Of a DNA stretch of 64,000 nt, positions 21,773 through 32,640 are shown piece by piece. Each line of letters begins with the position of its first letter. Within the stretch, counting starts at the first letter, position 1. The translations under genes and the position numbers were made by a program. Source of the stretch: Camarhynchus parvulus (Eukaryota > Chordata > Aves > Passeriformes > Thraupidae); the NCBI RefSeq assembly GCF_901933205.1, contig NC_044574.1:1366501-1430500 (forward strand), read 5' to 3'. A model generated the notes under the pieces. It had not been told where the DNA came from, searched no databases, and saw only the letters and a list, made by a program, of their open reading frames with translations.

Positions 21773-21957
21773 AATTCTGGGATCACTGAGGCTGGAAAAT
21801 CCTCCAGGATCATCAAGTCCAGCCTGGGACTGATGCCCACCTTGGCACTGAGTGCCACATCCAGGAATTCCTTGGGCACCTCCAGGGATGGGCACTCCAA
21901 ACCTCCCTGGGCACCTCCAAGGCCTGACCACCCTTTCCATGGAGAAATTCCTTGAAT
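21773..21957 (-). mobile_element. CR1 LINE 3' fragment, second subfamily
   Basis: Antisense copy nearly identical to the start of 9826-10400, sharing GAGGCTGGAAAATCCTCCAG, TTGGCACTGAGTGCCACATC and AAGGCCTGACCACCCTTTCC. Confidence 0.88.
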
Positions 21958-23119
21958 TTACCTTGTTTTGCAGCTCTTTTCCTGTGTTTTTTGCTCCCTG
22001 TATGCCCCATCTCTGCTTTGGGATGACTCCTATTTCATCTTCTCCTCCTTGATGTGTGCCTGGATTCCTGCTGGACCTGAAATCCCTTCCCACTCCTGCC
22101 GACACCCAGGAGCTTCTTCCAGATCCACGCATTTCCCTTTTAGTGGGAAGAGGGAATCCTGAGGGTATCAGCTGTCCAAGAATTCTGTGAAAAGCAATGG
22201 ATGGGTGGAAAAAAATCCAGACACAAATCAATGCTTCCTCCAAGGGAAAGCTCAGGATTTTTCCAGCCTCACTCACCAGCTGTAAACACGGATCCATCCT
22301 CGTCCCCTTTCCCTCGTTTCTCCAGGATGAGATGAAATAGAGAACGTGGCCACACAAATTCCAAACCTCAAGCTCTGGAGACACCTGGAAACCTTCCTGC
22401 TCTGTGCCATGGAGGATGAAACTTTGCCTCAATCCAGGCTTTTTTTCGGGAAGGAGCCAGGCCTTGCCCTTTTGCCCTTTCCTCTGGATTTCTCCTCTTT
22501 TTCCAGGGAATCCCCTGTTGACATTAATAATAATTATTTGTGGGTGGTAAAAGCTGAGTAAGGACCTTTAGGCTGGATTGGGGATGAGCAAGTGGAAAAT
22601 CCCTGAATTTCAGCCCGGGATTTGCTCACCTTTCAGGGGAGGAACTCCTGCCAGCTCAGTTTTCCTGTTTAACGGAGCAGCAGGACAATTCCAGCTCCCT
22701 GCAGCCAGGGAATTCACAAGGGAAAGGTGCTTTGGGGTTGGGATCGCTGCAGGTGACTCAAAACACTTAAATAGATATTAATTAGCTAATTAATTAACAC
22801 ACACTGGCCACCTAGTTGGTCAGTTTGGAGTGTCCATGTGGAAGCTGAGGAATGAAAGGAGATTCCCAAACTGCTCCAGGATGGGAGATGAGATGCCACC
22901 ACCATTGGAATCCTCTGCTGTGGTTCCTTGGAAGATGCTGGGATAATGAAATTTCTGGAACAGGCAGGGATCTGGGATATTTTGATTTGATGTGTGATCC
23001 AACAGAAAGGATTTTTGCTTTGACGGGAATATCTTTGTGACAGGAATGGCGTCCTTGTGTCTTCTTCTAGGACACAAATCCCAGAGTGCCCAGTTGGCCT
23101 AAACCAAACAATGGGGGAG
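21958..23119. other. Unique DNA plus dispersed repeat copy 2
   Basis: Apart from the repeat at 22285-22525 I see nothing. Confidence 0.45.
22285..22525. repeat. Dispersed repeat, copy 2 (direct pair)
   Basis: Same orientation as 20368-20578, about 1.9 kb downstream. This copy has extra sequence in its first third (around 22325-22365) that copy 1 lacks or has lost. The last 100 bp (TTTGCCCTTTCCTCTGGATT and neighbours) are nearly identical. Confidence 0.8.
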
Positions 23120-23344
23120 ATTAGGGAGATTGGGCTGGGATCTTGGGAATAAGGAATTCCTGGCTGGGAGGGTGGGCAGGGGCTGGGCTGGAATTCCCAG
23201 ATTTGCTGTGGCTGCCCCTGGATCCCTGGCAGTGCCCAAGGCCAGGCTGGACATTGGGATTAGATCCGCCTGGGACAGTGGGAGGTGTCCCTGCCCATGG
23301 ATGGGGTGAGACTGGATGGGATTTAGGGTTCATTCCCACCCCAG
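23120..23344 (+). mobile_element. CR1 LINE 3' fragment
   Basis: Sense copy: GGGCTGGAATTCCCAGATTT, CTGGCAGTGCCCAAGGCCAG, CCTGGGACAGTGGGAGGTGT, ending in a degraded 3' block (GGTTCATTCCCACCCC). It is immediately followed by a second sense copy. Confidence 0.92.
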
Positions 23345-23738
23345 CATTCCAGAATTCTGGAGCCCCTCTGCTCTGGAGCCAGGCTGGGAGAGCTGGGAAT
23401 GTTCCCCTGGAGAAGGGAAAATTCCAGGGAATCCTCAGAGTGCCTGGAGGGGCTCCAGGAGAGCTGGAGAGGGACTGGGGACAAGGCCTGCAGGGACAGG
23501 AGCCAGGGAATGGCTCCCACTGGGAAAAGGGAGATTGGGCTGGGATCTTGGCAAGGAATTCCTGGCTGGGCTGGGATTCCCAGATTTGCTGGGGCTGCCC
23601 CTGGATCCCTGGCAGTGCCCAAGGCCAGGCTGGACACTGGGGGGTGGATCCACCTGGGACAGTGGGAGGTGTCCCTGCCCATGGGATGTTGGACTGGATG
23701 ATGTTTAAGGCCATTCCAGCCCAAAGCATTCCATGATA
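23345..23738 (+). mobile_element. CR1 LINE 3' fragment, near full-length local type
   Basis: A good local reference copy of about 390 bp. It runs from GAGCCCCTCTGCTCTGGAGC through GGGAATGTTCCCCTGGAGAA, GGCTCCAGGAGAGCTGGAGA and CTTGGCAAGGAATTCCTGGC to GGTGTCCCTGCCCATGGG and the terminal CATTCCATGATAAA. Several other copies in the window share this 5' end, near GGGGCTCCAGAAT. Confidence 0.94.
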
Positions 23739-24869
23739 AATGGCTTTTCCAGAGGTGTTGGCAGGAGTGGGAAGGGATTTCAGTGCCGAGAGGAACCCGC
23801 AAGTCAAGGCAGGGCAGGTGAAGAAAGAGTTGTCCCAAACATGCAGCGAGCAAAGAATGTGAGGAAAGGAGTGAAAAACAAGGAGAGTTCCCGGCTCCGG
23901 CTGGGGAAGGATCCGGGGGAAGTGCAGGAGGTGTGGAATTGTGATGAAAGGGGTGCGGAGGCGCGGGGTGTGGGAGGCACAGCGACGCCAGAGGCCTCGG
24001 AGCGTTGGGCAATCCATGCGGGAGAAAGGGTAGGACGTGGCGCCAGGTCGAGGACAACAGGAGGAAAGGGAAAAACCGGAATATTTCTCCCCCATTTCCC
24101 ACCTCTCCCCGCAAGGGATCATCCAGGGAATGCAGAACAGGACACAAGGCTGAAATCCAAACCAAGGAACAGCAAAGAGGCCGCAGGAATCCTGAGGGAT
24201 CCTTTCTCCAACTCTGGGACGCTCATTCCCTCAGGGAATATTTGACTTGCAACAAAATAAAATAAATACATGAGTAAAATACATAAATATATTAAAATCA
24301 GGTCCATTATTTCAGCTGCTTCGAGTAATTAATTCTTTTTTTTTTTTTAAGTCAGAGGAATGAAACAAAAACCAAATTAAATGGTGGAATTTTTCTGCCT
24401 GGGATTTTATTCCCCTCCTGAAATTTAATTATGGGAATATGTTTATAGATGAAAACCTACTGTAATTCCTTTCGGTCAGAGGATGAAATCCATTTGTCCT
24501 GAAAGGGAATTTTAGGAGTTTGAGTGGTTGAGAAACTCTGTTTTACCTTGTGTTTGGTTCAAACCCATCCCTTGTTTATTTCCCAAATCAACAACTCATG
24601 GATTTAAGAGCACTGGGATGACCGGAGTCGTGTCTGGATGAAATGTGAAGCCTCATTTTTGATTTACGAGCTGAGCAAGTCCCATCTTGCCCAAATTAGA
24701 GCAATTACGGCCCATCTAAACCGACCATCCTGCTTTGGATTACGCTGGAAATATTCCTAGGAGGGGCTGTCTCCCTCGGTGGCTCCGCACCTGGAATCAA
24801 TGAGCTTCCCAAACAATGTCAGGCCGGGCCGATCCAACTGCAGCCTTTCCAAAATGGGGGATTTTGGAG
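23739..24869. other. Unique DNA, nothing recognised
   Basis: The first part (about 23930-24060) is CpG-bearing, including GGTGCGGAGGCGCGGGG, and could be a weak promoter-like patch. The plus frame 23733-24245 has no domain. Confidence 0.4.
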
Positions 24870-25147
24870 CACAGAATTCACAGAATTCACAGAATCACCG
24901 GGTTGGAAGAGACCTTAAAGATCATCAAGTCCAACCCAGTCCCAACATCTCAACACCCAGCGCCACATCCAGGCTTGGTTAAACACCCCCAGGGATGGGG
25001 ACTCCACCACCTCCCCAGGCAGAACATTCCAGAACTTTCTCACCTTTTCTGTAAAAAACTTTTTCCTGCTCTCCAACCTGTATTTCCCTTGGCACAGCTG
25101 GAGGCTGTGTGCTCTGGTTCTGTCAGTTCCTGGGGACAGAGCCCAGC
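24870..25147 (-). mobile_element. CR1 LINE, 3' part, split by an LTR
   Basis: Antisense copy of a third CR1 subfamily. It begins with the terminal repeat ACAGAATTCACAGAATTCAC, then GGTTGGAAGAGACCTTAAAG, ATCATCAAGTCCAACCCAGT and CCACATCCAGGCTTGGTTAA. It breaks off at CCCAGC (25142-25147), where the LTR begins. The element resumes at 26130. Confidence 0.93.
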
Positions 25148-26129
25148 TGTAAGAACCTGAATGAGAAGTGTGGGACTCCAGGCTGCTCTCCAAAATGCAG
25201 TTTATTCCATCCACGACATTGCAGCAGTCCAGGGTGGTGGGCGACAGAGCTGTGCCCACAGCTGTCAGCTCCAGCTGCAGGCAGGCCTGGAGACCCTGAG
25301 TTTAGGTTACAATGCATTTTATACTTTTCTTTTGGTTACAATGCATTCAATACTTTTCTTTTGATTACAATGCATTATGTACTTTTCTTTTGATTACAAT
25401 GCATTATAGACTTTTCTTTTGGCTACAATGCATTATGTACTTTTCTTTTGGTTACAATGCATTTTATACTTTTCTTTTGATTACAATGCATTCAATACTT
25501 TTATTTTGGTTACAATGCATTATAGACTTTTCTTTTGGTTACAATGCATTATAGACTTTTGGTTACAATGCATTTTATACTTTTCTTTTGGTTACAATGC
25601 ATTATGTACTTTTGTTTTGGTTACAATGCATTCAATACTTTTATTTTGGTTACAATATAGTGTAGACTTTTCTTTGCTGAACACAGTAGAACCAATCTAT
25701 ACCTTAACCATTATCTACAGCCTATCATAACTCCTGTAATTACCATATTCATGTCACTGCTGTCCAATCACTAAAAGTCAGTGCATTACAGTTTAAGCTA
25801 GGAGTTGTTTTTCAGTTTCCTTGCAGTGGAAAATTCTGAGACCTTTTTTCTGCTTGCCACATTTTCTGCCTTGTTTGCCTGTGCTATTTTTCTGCTCGGT
25901 AAAAACATCTTCTTGTTTGGGGTGGGTTTATCCTTTGCTCTAAGCCCTAAAAACCCTTCTAACTAACACACCCTTTGCCTCCTTGGTTATCCAGTGAGAC
26001 TGGCTCAGCAATTCTTTTCTTCTATATCAAAACTTGCTTTAATTTCTATTCCTTCATCAGATTCTACATTTAAAAACCTTTCTGCCAAGCATCTTTCTGG
26101 TCAAACTTTCACCCTTCCGAACATCCAGC
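25148..26129 (-). mobile_element. Solo LTR inserted in CR1
   Basis: A ~980-bp insert breaks a CR1. It opens with TGTAAGAACC. Near the right edge is GAACA (26119-26123), so a TGT...ACA element fits. The hexamer CCCAGC precedes the insert (25142-25147) and recurs at 26130-26135. If the LTR ends at ACA instead, the flank is TCCAGC, with one mismatch. Either reading supports a 6-bp target duplication. On the minus strand AATAAA lies at 25206-25201, about 55 bp from the element end, as expected for a minus-oriented LTR poly(A) signal. No viral gene is present between the ends, so this is a solo LTR from recombination. The family name is not known to me. Confidence 0.78.
25302..25680. repeat. 29-bp tandem array inside the LTR, ~13 copies
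   Basis: TTACAATGCA recurs at 25307, 25336, 25365 and so on at 29 bp, with spacers of TT(T/C)ATACTTTTCTTTTG type. One unit near 25555 is shortened. Units differ at a few fixed positions (GGTTAC/GATTAC; TTTATACT/TTATGTAC/TTCAATAC). Confidence 0.95.
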
Positions 26130-26335
26130 CCCAGCTGAGCACAGCCACCCTTCAGGAGCTGCAGAGAGCGATGGGGGCACCCTGAGTCTCCTTTTCTCCA
26201 GGCTGAGCACCCCCAGCTCTCTCAGGGGTTCCTCACAGGGTTTGTGTGCCCAGGCCCCTCTGGATGGGCTCACACATCTCAAAGCCCTTCCCAAACTGAG
26301 GGGCCGGAGCTGGGCGCAGCACTCAAGGCCGTTCC
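26130..26335 (-). mobile_element. CR1 LINE, continuation after the LTR
   Basis: Picks up the CR1 broken at 25147: TTCAGGAGCTGCAGAGAGCG, CTCCTTTTCTCCAGGCTGAG, CACCCCCAGCTCTCTCAGGG, then CTGGGCGCAGCACTCAAGG. Read across the LTR, the two parts are collinear, which shows the LTR came in later. Confidence 0.92.
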
Positions 26336-27179
26336 TCCTGCTGGAACGATGGGATAATGGAGGGAACGAAGGGAAGAGGTTTGGTTAAAGCACTGCCCGC
26401 GGCTCACATCCCAAGGAGGAATGAGACCAGGCAGTGGGAAGAGATGTCGGGGATTTATGTGCCTGGAAATCCCAGCTGGAATTCCTGAAACCTTTTCAGA
26501 AAGTTAAGGAAACCTAAATTGTGGTGTTGTCCCTGCAAGGGTGCAAGACACCCTGTTATCCCCCTGGAATGACATTCCCTAATCCCAGGAGGACTCCAGG
26601 GCGCAGAAAGTCTCAGCCTGGTGATTTCTAGGATAAACAAATTGTGGAGCCCAGGAAAACCCTGAGTCACTGCTCCAGAGACTCCAAACTGGACCCAAAA
26701 TGTGGGAATACACAGCCAAACAACCTGGATATCCACCGTGTCCCAGCTCCCAAGAAAAGCTGGAACCTGGTGGAAAACCTGAGAGCCCCTTGGAGGCTCA
26801 GTAAATAAATGATAAATATTTGATGATTTTCTGGGAATGGGCCTGACCCCCCCCCCCTCAAATTTCCCTCATTTACAATATTCCCAATTAGTGGATTTCC
26901 ACGTTGGGAAAAAAGATGGAGGGATGTTCATATTCCATGTCCACAATTCCCATCAGTGGGGTGGAGCTGGTGGATCCAGGGATTTTCCTACAGCCAGAGG
27001 ATCTCCAAGAGCCAAAGACTAACCCAGGGTCTTCTCCTGGCCTTTGGTCCTAAATCCCCACCCGAGGAAAGCTTTGGATCATCTCCAAACCCAATACAGA
27101 AATTTTCCAGGGATAACGCCACAAAACAAGTGGGGACACCCAGGGAAAAAGGGATTCTCCTGGGAAGGAAGGATTGCTC
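26336..27179. other. Unique DNA, nothing recognised
   Basis: A C-run lies at 26847-26857. No gene or repeat unit is seen. Confidence 0.45.
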
Positions 27180-27235
27180 CCAACTGGATGATCCTCAAGG
27201 TCCTTCCAATGAAGATTTTCTGTGATTTCTTCCAG
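27180..27235 (+). mobile_element. CR1 3'-end scrap
   Basis: CAACTGGATGATCCTCAAGG, TCCTTCCAATGAAG and TTCTGTGATTTC match the last 50 bp of CR1 in sense orientation. Confidence 0.72.
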
Positions 27236-27777
27236 CTCAGCTCCAATAATGTCCAAGGAGGAGGATCCCAGCCTGGATTTTGGGATCAAGCTCCACAGGA
27301 CGGAGCCAGCAGGGACCTGTTGGGGTTTTCCAGAGGTTTAATCCCATCTGGAGGACAGGGATTAACTCGGAGGCCTCCTGAGATAGCCCTGCTGGGAAAA
27401 CTTCCCAATTCCAGTCGCTCTCAGGGTCTCCATGGACAGCCTGGGCCATACAACCAACGGCAATTGTCCCATTCCAGCAGATCCAGGGGTGGATTTCTCT
27501 GGAATGGTGTCTTGGAAGTCTGGGCTGCTCCGTCCTCCACAAACCCTCACGGATACAAACACAAGGTTTCCTCTCCTTCCTTAGCCCTTGGAATGTGTCC
27601 ATGGATCTGGGATGGGCCTGAAAACTCCTCTGGGAGTGAGGGAACCGCAATTCCCGGTGAGGGAATAACCGGGAGCTGGTTATGCTGAGAACTGGATAAA
27701 ATAAAATAAAATATGAAATAAAACAAAATAAAAAGAATAAAAATTTAAAATAAAATAATAACATATAAAAAAGAAGT
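27236..27777. other. Unique DNA grading into an A-rich (TAAAA)n edge
   Basis: No gene. From about 27695 it becomes ATAAAATAAAATATGAAATA-type simple sequence leading into the purine tract. Confidence 0.5.
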
Positions 27778-28746
27778 GAAAAGGGAAGGGAAGGGAAAAG
27801 GGAAAAGGGAAAAGGGAAAAGGGAAAAGGAAAAGGGAAAAGGGAAAAGGGAAAAGAAAAAAAGGGAAAAGGGAAAAGGGAAAAGGGGAAAAGGGAAAAGG
27901 GGAAAAGGGGAAAAGGGAGAAAAGGAAGGAAAAGGAAAAAGGGAAAAGGGAAAAGGAAAGGGGAAAAGGGAAAAAGGAAAAAGGGAAAGGGAAAAGAAGA
28001 AAAGGGAAGGGAAGGAGAAAAGGGAAAAGAAAGAAAGGAAAAGGGAAGGGAAGAGAAGGGAAGAGAAGAGAAGGAAGGGAAGGAAAGGGAAGGGAAGGAG
28101 AAAAGGAAAAGAGAGAAGAGAAGAGAAGGGAAGGGAAGGGAAGGAAGAGGAAAGGAAAAGGAAAGGAAAAGAAAGGAAAGGAAAGGAAAGGAAAGGAAAG
28201 GAAAGAGAAAGGAAAGGAAAGAAAGGAAAGAAGAAAGGAAAGAAAAGAAAAGGAAAGAAAGAAAAGAAAGGAAAGGAAAAGAAAAGAAAAGAAAAGAAAG
28301 GAAAAGGAAAGAAAAGAAAAAGAGAGAAGAGAAGAGAAAAGAAAAGAAAAGAAAAAGAAAAGAAAAGAAAAGAAAAAGAAAAGAAAAAGAAAAGAAGAAA
28401 AGAAAAGAAAAGAAAAGAAAGAAAAGAAAAGAAAAGAAAAGAAAAGAAAAGAGAAAAAAAAAGAAAGAAAAAAAAAAAAAAAAAGAAAAAAAAAAAAAAA
28501 AAGAGAAGAGAAGAGAAAGAGAAGAGAAGAGAAGAGAAGAGAAGAAGAGAAGAGAAGAGAAGAGAAGAGAAGAGAAGAGAAGAGAAGAGAAGAGAAGAAG
28601 AAGAAAAGAAAAGAGAAGAAAGAAGAAAGAAAAGAAAAGAAAAGAAAAGAAAAGAAAAGAAAAGAAAAGAAAAGAAAAGAAAAGAAAAGAAAAGAAAAGA
28701 AAAGAAAAGAAAAGAAAAGAAAAAGAAAAGAGAAAAAGAAAAGAAA
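27778..28746. repeat. 969-nt unbroken polypurine tract
   Basis: Every base from 27778 to 28746 on plus is A or G. Four zones follow in order: AAAAGGG-type words (to about 28020), mixed GGGAAGG and AAAGG, then AAAAG (about 28210-28500) with an A-rich centre at 28450-28502, and finally AGAAG followed by AAAAG up to the first T at 28747. Such mirror-like purine tracts can form triplex (H-DNA) structures and slow polymerases. Confidence 0.99.
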
Positions 28747-29999
28747 TAGGATTTAGAAAAAGGAAAATGTGGAATTCCACAGGGAATTTGCAGCTTGGCT
28801 CCAGAGTGCACTGTGGATCTCCTGGTTCAGAAGATCCGGAGCAGAAAGGGAAGGGTCCCCAAACCCAAGGGGATGAAAGGGAAGAGCCCCCAAACCTGAG
28901 GTGATTCCAAGCCTGAAGAGCTTTGGGGTGAAGAACCTGGGAAGCAAATCCTGGCTGGGAACAGAACAGAGGTCTGGACAAAGTCATCCTGGAGAAGGTG
29001 AATGAAGAAAGGGCCATCATTTATCACTATCATAACCATAATTTATCATCATCATCCTCATCGTTATCTCATTTCCCATCCCTCTGTCAGCAGCTCAAAC
29101 CAAAGCCCTCGGGATTGTTCCCGGTGTCAGGAGCTTAAGAGCTCATTGTCCCAAAAGAATGGGACAAGAGTTGACGGGGACAGCAAAGTTCCAGAGGGCT
29201 GATCCATCCCAGACTGTGGGGGAAAAAAAAGGGAAAAATCAATCCTGTTGTGTCCTGGATCCCAATCTTGGAGTTTTCTCAGGCTAAATTCAAACCCTGA
29301 GTGACGGCGAGGGTCCCTGGGGTCATTCCCTGCTCATCCCAACTGTCCACGTGTGCCCAGGGACTTTCAGACCCTCTGGGACACCTAAAAAGGGTTGGGA
29401 AACAAAGGACCCAACAGCTGGGACGAGTGATTCCCACCCTTTCCCATCCACAGGGGCGGAATCACCAACTGGGAATTTGTATCCACAAATAAACAGGGAA
29501 ACAGCACTGAGGGCTCTCCTGATCCCCTCCAGTGTCTCCCACCAGGAAAAATGAGTCTGGGTCTTAAAGCTGGTGGAATTTCCAGGAGTGGAAGGTCGAG
29601 AGGAGCTGGCTTAGATGGTCCTTATGGATTTCTTCCAGCTCAGGATATTCCATAATTCCGTGATTCCGGTTGGTATTTGTGATCAGGTTTGGGCACCAGC
29701 ATTGTCCTCAGCTCCTGAGCTCTGGATGCCAAACGCTGGAGCCCAGAGCCTCTCCTGGAGATAAGAGGGAAAAGGAAAAGCTCCCAGAGGAAAATGGAGG
29801 GATGAACTTTTCCCACTGATGCGTTGTCCACGTGTGATCCCAAATTCAGGAGGAAATTCAGGGACACACAGGAATCCTCCAGGGAGAAGGACAAAAATAG
29901 AGAAATGCTAAATAACGGAGAGGAAATCCAAGGGGACACAGAGATCGTGCACTCCCAGAGATCCCCGGATTAATGGAAAATCATCCTGGATTAATAGAA
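28747..29999. other. Unique DNA with (ATC)n and a CR1 scrap
   Basis: An imperfect ATC/ATT triplet run lies at about 29018-29066. A CR1-like 3' end in sense (GATGGTCCTTATGGATTTCT, CCATAATTCCGTGATTCC) lies at about 29608-29668. Nothing else is recognised. Confidence 0.5.
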
Positions 30000-30415
30000 A
30001 CACTTTTCCTGTAAAAGTAAAAAGGAAAAAGGAAAAAAAGTAAAAAGCAAAGAAAATTCATTCTGGATTAATAGAAATACTTTTTTTTTTTTTTAAGTAA
30101 AAGTAAAAAGTAAAAGGGAAAAGGTAAAAAGGAAAAAGGTAAAAAGGTAAAAATAAAGAAAAAATCATCCTGGATTAAGAGAGATTTTTTTTTTAAAGTA
30201 AAAAGGAAAAAGTAAAAAAAGTAAAGTAAAAAGTAAAAAGTAAAAAACTAAAGTAAAAAGTAAAAAGTAAAAAATAAAAAGTAAAAAGTAAAAAGTAAAA
30301 AGTAAAAAGTAAAAAGTAAAAAGTAAAAAGTAAAAAGTAAAGAAAAATCATCCTGGATTTATAGAAATATATATATATATATTTATTTTTTTAAGTAAAA
30401 GTAAAAAGTAAAACA
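30000..30415. repeat. (GTAAAAA)n low-complexity tract with embedded 110-bp period
   Basis: A-rich sequence dominated by AAAAAGT heptamers, cleanest at 30220-30345. The phrase AATCATCCTGGATTAATAGAAA (or a variant) recurs at about 29978, 30056, 30163 and 30345, so the simple repeat has expanded inside a larger repeated unit. A short (AT)n lies at 30368-30382. Confidence 0.9.
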
Positions 30416-31059
30416 CTCTTTTTTTTAATACAAGAGTTTGTTACGAAATAACTCCATTGGAATTCCAGATTTTTTAGCCAGCTTGGCCCATTAAGAGGGA
30501 CTGTTGTCTCCTAAATTCCCGGGAGCTTATCCCTAAAATCCTGATGGTGAGGGAATTCCACACCTGGGCTGTGAAAAACCTCTCAAGGTGACAAATCCTG
30601 TCCCCACCCTCTCCCTCTCCTCCCTCCATCCTTTCTGAAGTGCCCCGTGATTCCCACAGCAGAATTCCGGGGTAATTCCCTCAGGAGAAAGCCCAGGAGG
30701 GAATTTCAAACTAATCCTGGAACTCCCACCTGGAATTCCTCCAGGCCATCCCATTCACCTCCAAGACAAGGGGAAACCAAACGGATTTTGGAGCTCAAGT
30801 AGTGCCAGGATCCTCCCTGGGTTCCTTGTCCCTTCTCTTCCCAACCCAAATTTTCCATCCAGGATTTCTTCTTCCATCCACTTCGGACACAGGGAAAAAC
30901 TCAAATCCTTCCTTCTTTTATCCTTAAAAGCAGTTTCATTTCCCTTCTCCAAATAAACAATTTGATAAATCAATAATTTTATAAATCTAGAATTTTATAA
31001 ATCAATTTCTGTCCCCAGACAGGAATTTTTCCCTCCAAATATTCCAGATGTTTCCCTCT
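30416..31059. other. Unique DNA, nothing recognised
   Basis: Ordinary composition, no repeat unit. Confidence 0.45.
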
Positions 31060-31385
31060 GGATAAGTTTATAAATATATCCTGTACCTAGTATTTTATTG
31101 GATTATTTAATTTATGGGATTTTTTATTAATCATTCCATTGTTTTATTGTCCTGATATCACCCTGAAATTTCCTTTCCCTAAGGATTGGACTTATTTAAT
31201 TATTTAAGGAATAAATTATTTGATTGATTATTTGTTTAATTAAATATTTATTTAATTATTATTAATTTTTAAAATTAAATCATTTTAATTAAATTATTTT
31301 AACTTCAATTATTTTTAAAATAAATAATATTTATAATTAAATAATTATTTAATAATTATTTAGTTGAATAATTATTTAAATAATG
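31060..31385. repeat. AT-rich island
   Basis: Dominated by ATTATTTAATT and TTAAAATTAAAT words without fixed period. Confidence 0.85.
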
Positions 31386-32127
31386 GGGTTTTTTAGAGGT
31401 TAGTTGAAATCCATGGACAGACTAAAATTCCATGGATTTTCCATGGATAATCCAGGTGGTGATGGATCCACTGAAAACCAATGGATCCTCCAAAATAAAC
31501 AGATTTTTTTTCCACCTGGCTGCTTGCAGGGAAAAGAAAAAAAAAGCCCAGGATTAGATTTGCTGCATCCCTAAAAACACAAAATATGGGGAAAAAAGCG
31601 GTTTTAGCTATGGAAAAAAAGATGAAATCCCAAGTACCCAACCGATCCTGCCGAACATCTCCCAAGCCTTTGGATGATGGGAGCAGCCATCCTCACCCTC
31701 CAACTCATAATTGCTGAAGGAGTGTCCCCTGAGATAATTAACGAGGGTGCTTTAATTAAGGGCGCCGGAGAGTAACGAGGCTCAAAACAACTCCAGCAGC
31801 TGTGGGGAGGGAATCAAATCCTATCGATAAATACATGGAGGAAGGAATGAGGTGGTGGGAATGGGGGGTGATTCCAGAGGGGGAGGATCTTCTCGTGGTC
31901 TGTGTCCTGCCATCGAGTGCCCCGAAATCACCCGGCATCAAAGGAATGTCTCCATTATTGTCTGGAAAACCAGGCCAGCCATTGTGCGTGAAGTATCCCG
32001 AGGCGGGAAGGACGATCCTGGAAAAAGTGGGTGTGTCCAGGAGCCAGGCAAGGCAGCATTCCCAAAAAAGCTGGTGTTGGACAGACGATTCCCTCCCATC
32101 CTGCCAGGACACCGCGGCTCATCCCCG
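31386..32127. other. Unique DNA, nothing recognised
   Basis: The plus frame 31802-32200 overlaps a minus frame of similar size. Neither has a recognisable domain. Confidence 0.45.
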
Positions 32128-32640
32128 GATTGCCAAAGGGATCCCAAATGGAGCCCAAGGAGCTGATTCATCCCAATGGCAAAAAATCCTTTGGAATTGA
32201 GTGGAAAAGGAGGAAGCAGCCACTCAGCCCAGGGAGGGTTTAGGCAAGGGAAGAATGGGAAGGTTTATCCAGGAAAACATCACATTTCATTCCCAGATTG
32301 CCAAAGGATCACCTTGAGACTGGGATCCCAAATGGGGACCAAGGAGTTGATTCATCCCAGGGGAAAAATGTCCTTCAGAATTGATTGGAAAAGGAGGAAG
32401 CAGCCACTCAGCTCAGGGAAGAATAGGAAGGTTTATCCAGAAAAACAATCTGGGAACTTCATTCCCAGATTGCCAAAGCATCGCCCCGAAGCCAGGATTC
32501 CAAATGGAGCCTGAGGAATTGGCTCATCCCAAAGGGAGAAAATCTTTTTGAATTGAGAGAAAAAAGAGGAAGCAGACAGTGAGGCCAGGAGGGTTTAGCC
32601 AATGGGAGGTTTAGGGAAAATGGGAAGATTTGTCCAGGAA
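32128..32640. repeat. ~170-bp tandem array, 3 copies
   Basis: GATTGCCAAAG recurs at 32128, 32296 and 32468. Each is followed by ATCCCAAATGGAGC-like, TGATTCATCCCAA-like and GGAAAAGGAGGAAGCAGCCA words. The third copy is the most diverged. Confidence 0.92.

Noticed and set aside
23121..24122. 333-codon minus frame
   Set aside because: Most of it is antisense to two CR1 copies, and the same peptide pieces recur at every CR1 of that direction in the window.
25302..25680. CRISPR-like array of 29-bp repeats
   Set aside because: Units are head-to-tail without unique spacers and the setting is a vertebrate LTR.
27776..28756. 326-codon plus frame and 446-524-codon minus frames
   Set aside because: They consist only of what a pure purine or pure pyrimidine strand can encode (Lys, Arg, Glu, Gly or Phe, Leu, Ser, Pro). 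They are by-products of the polypurine tract.
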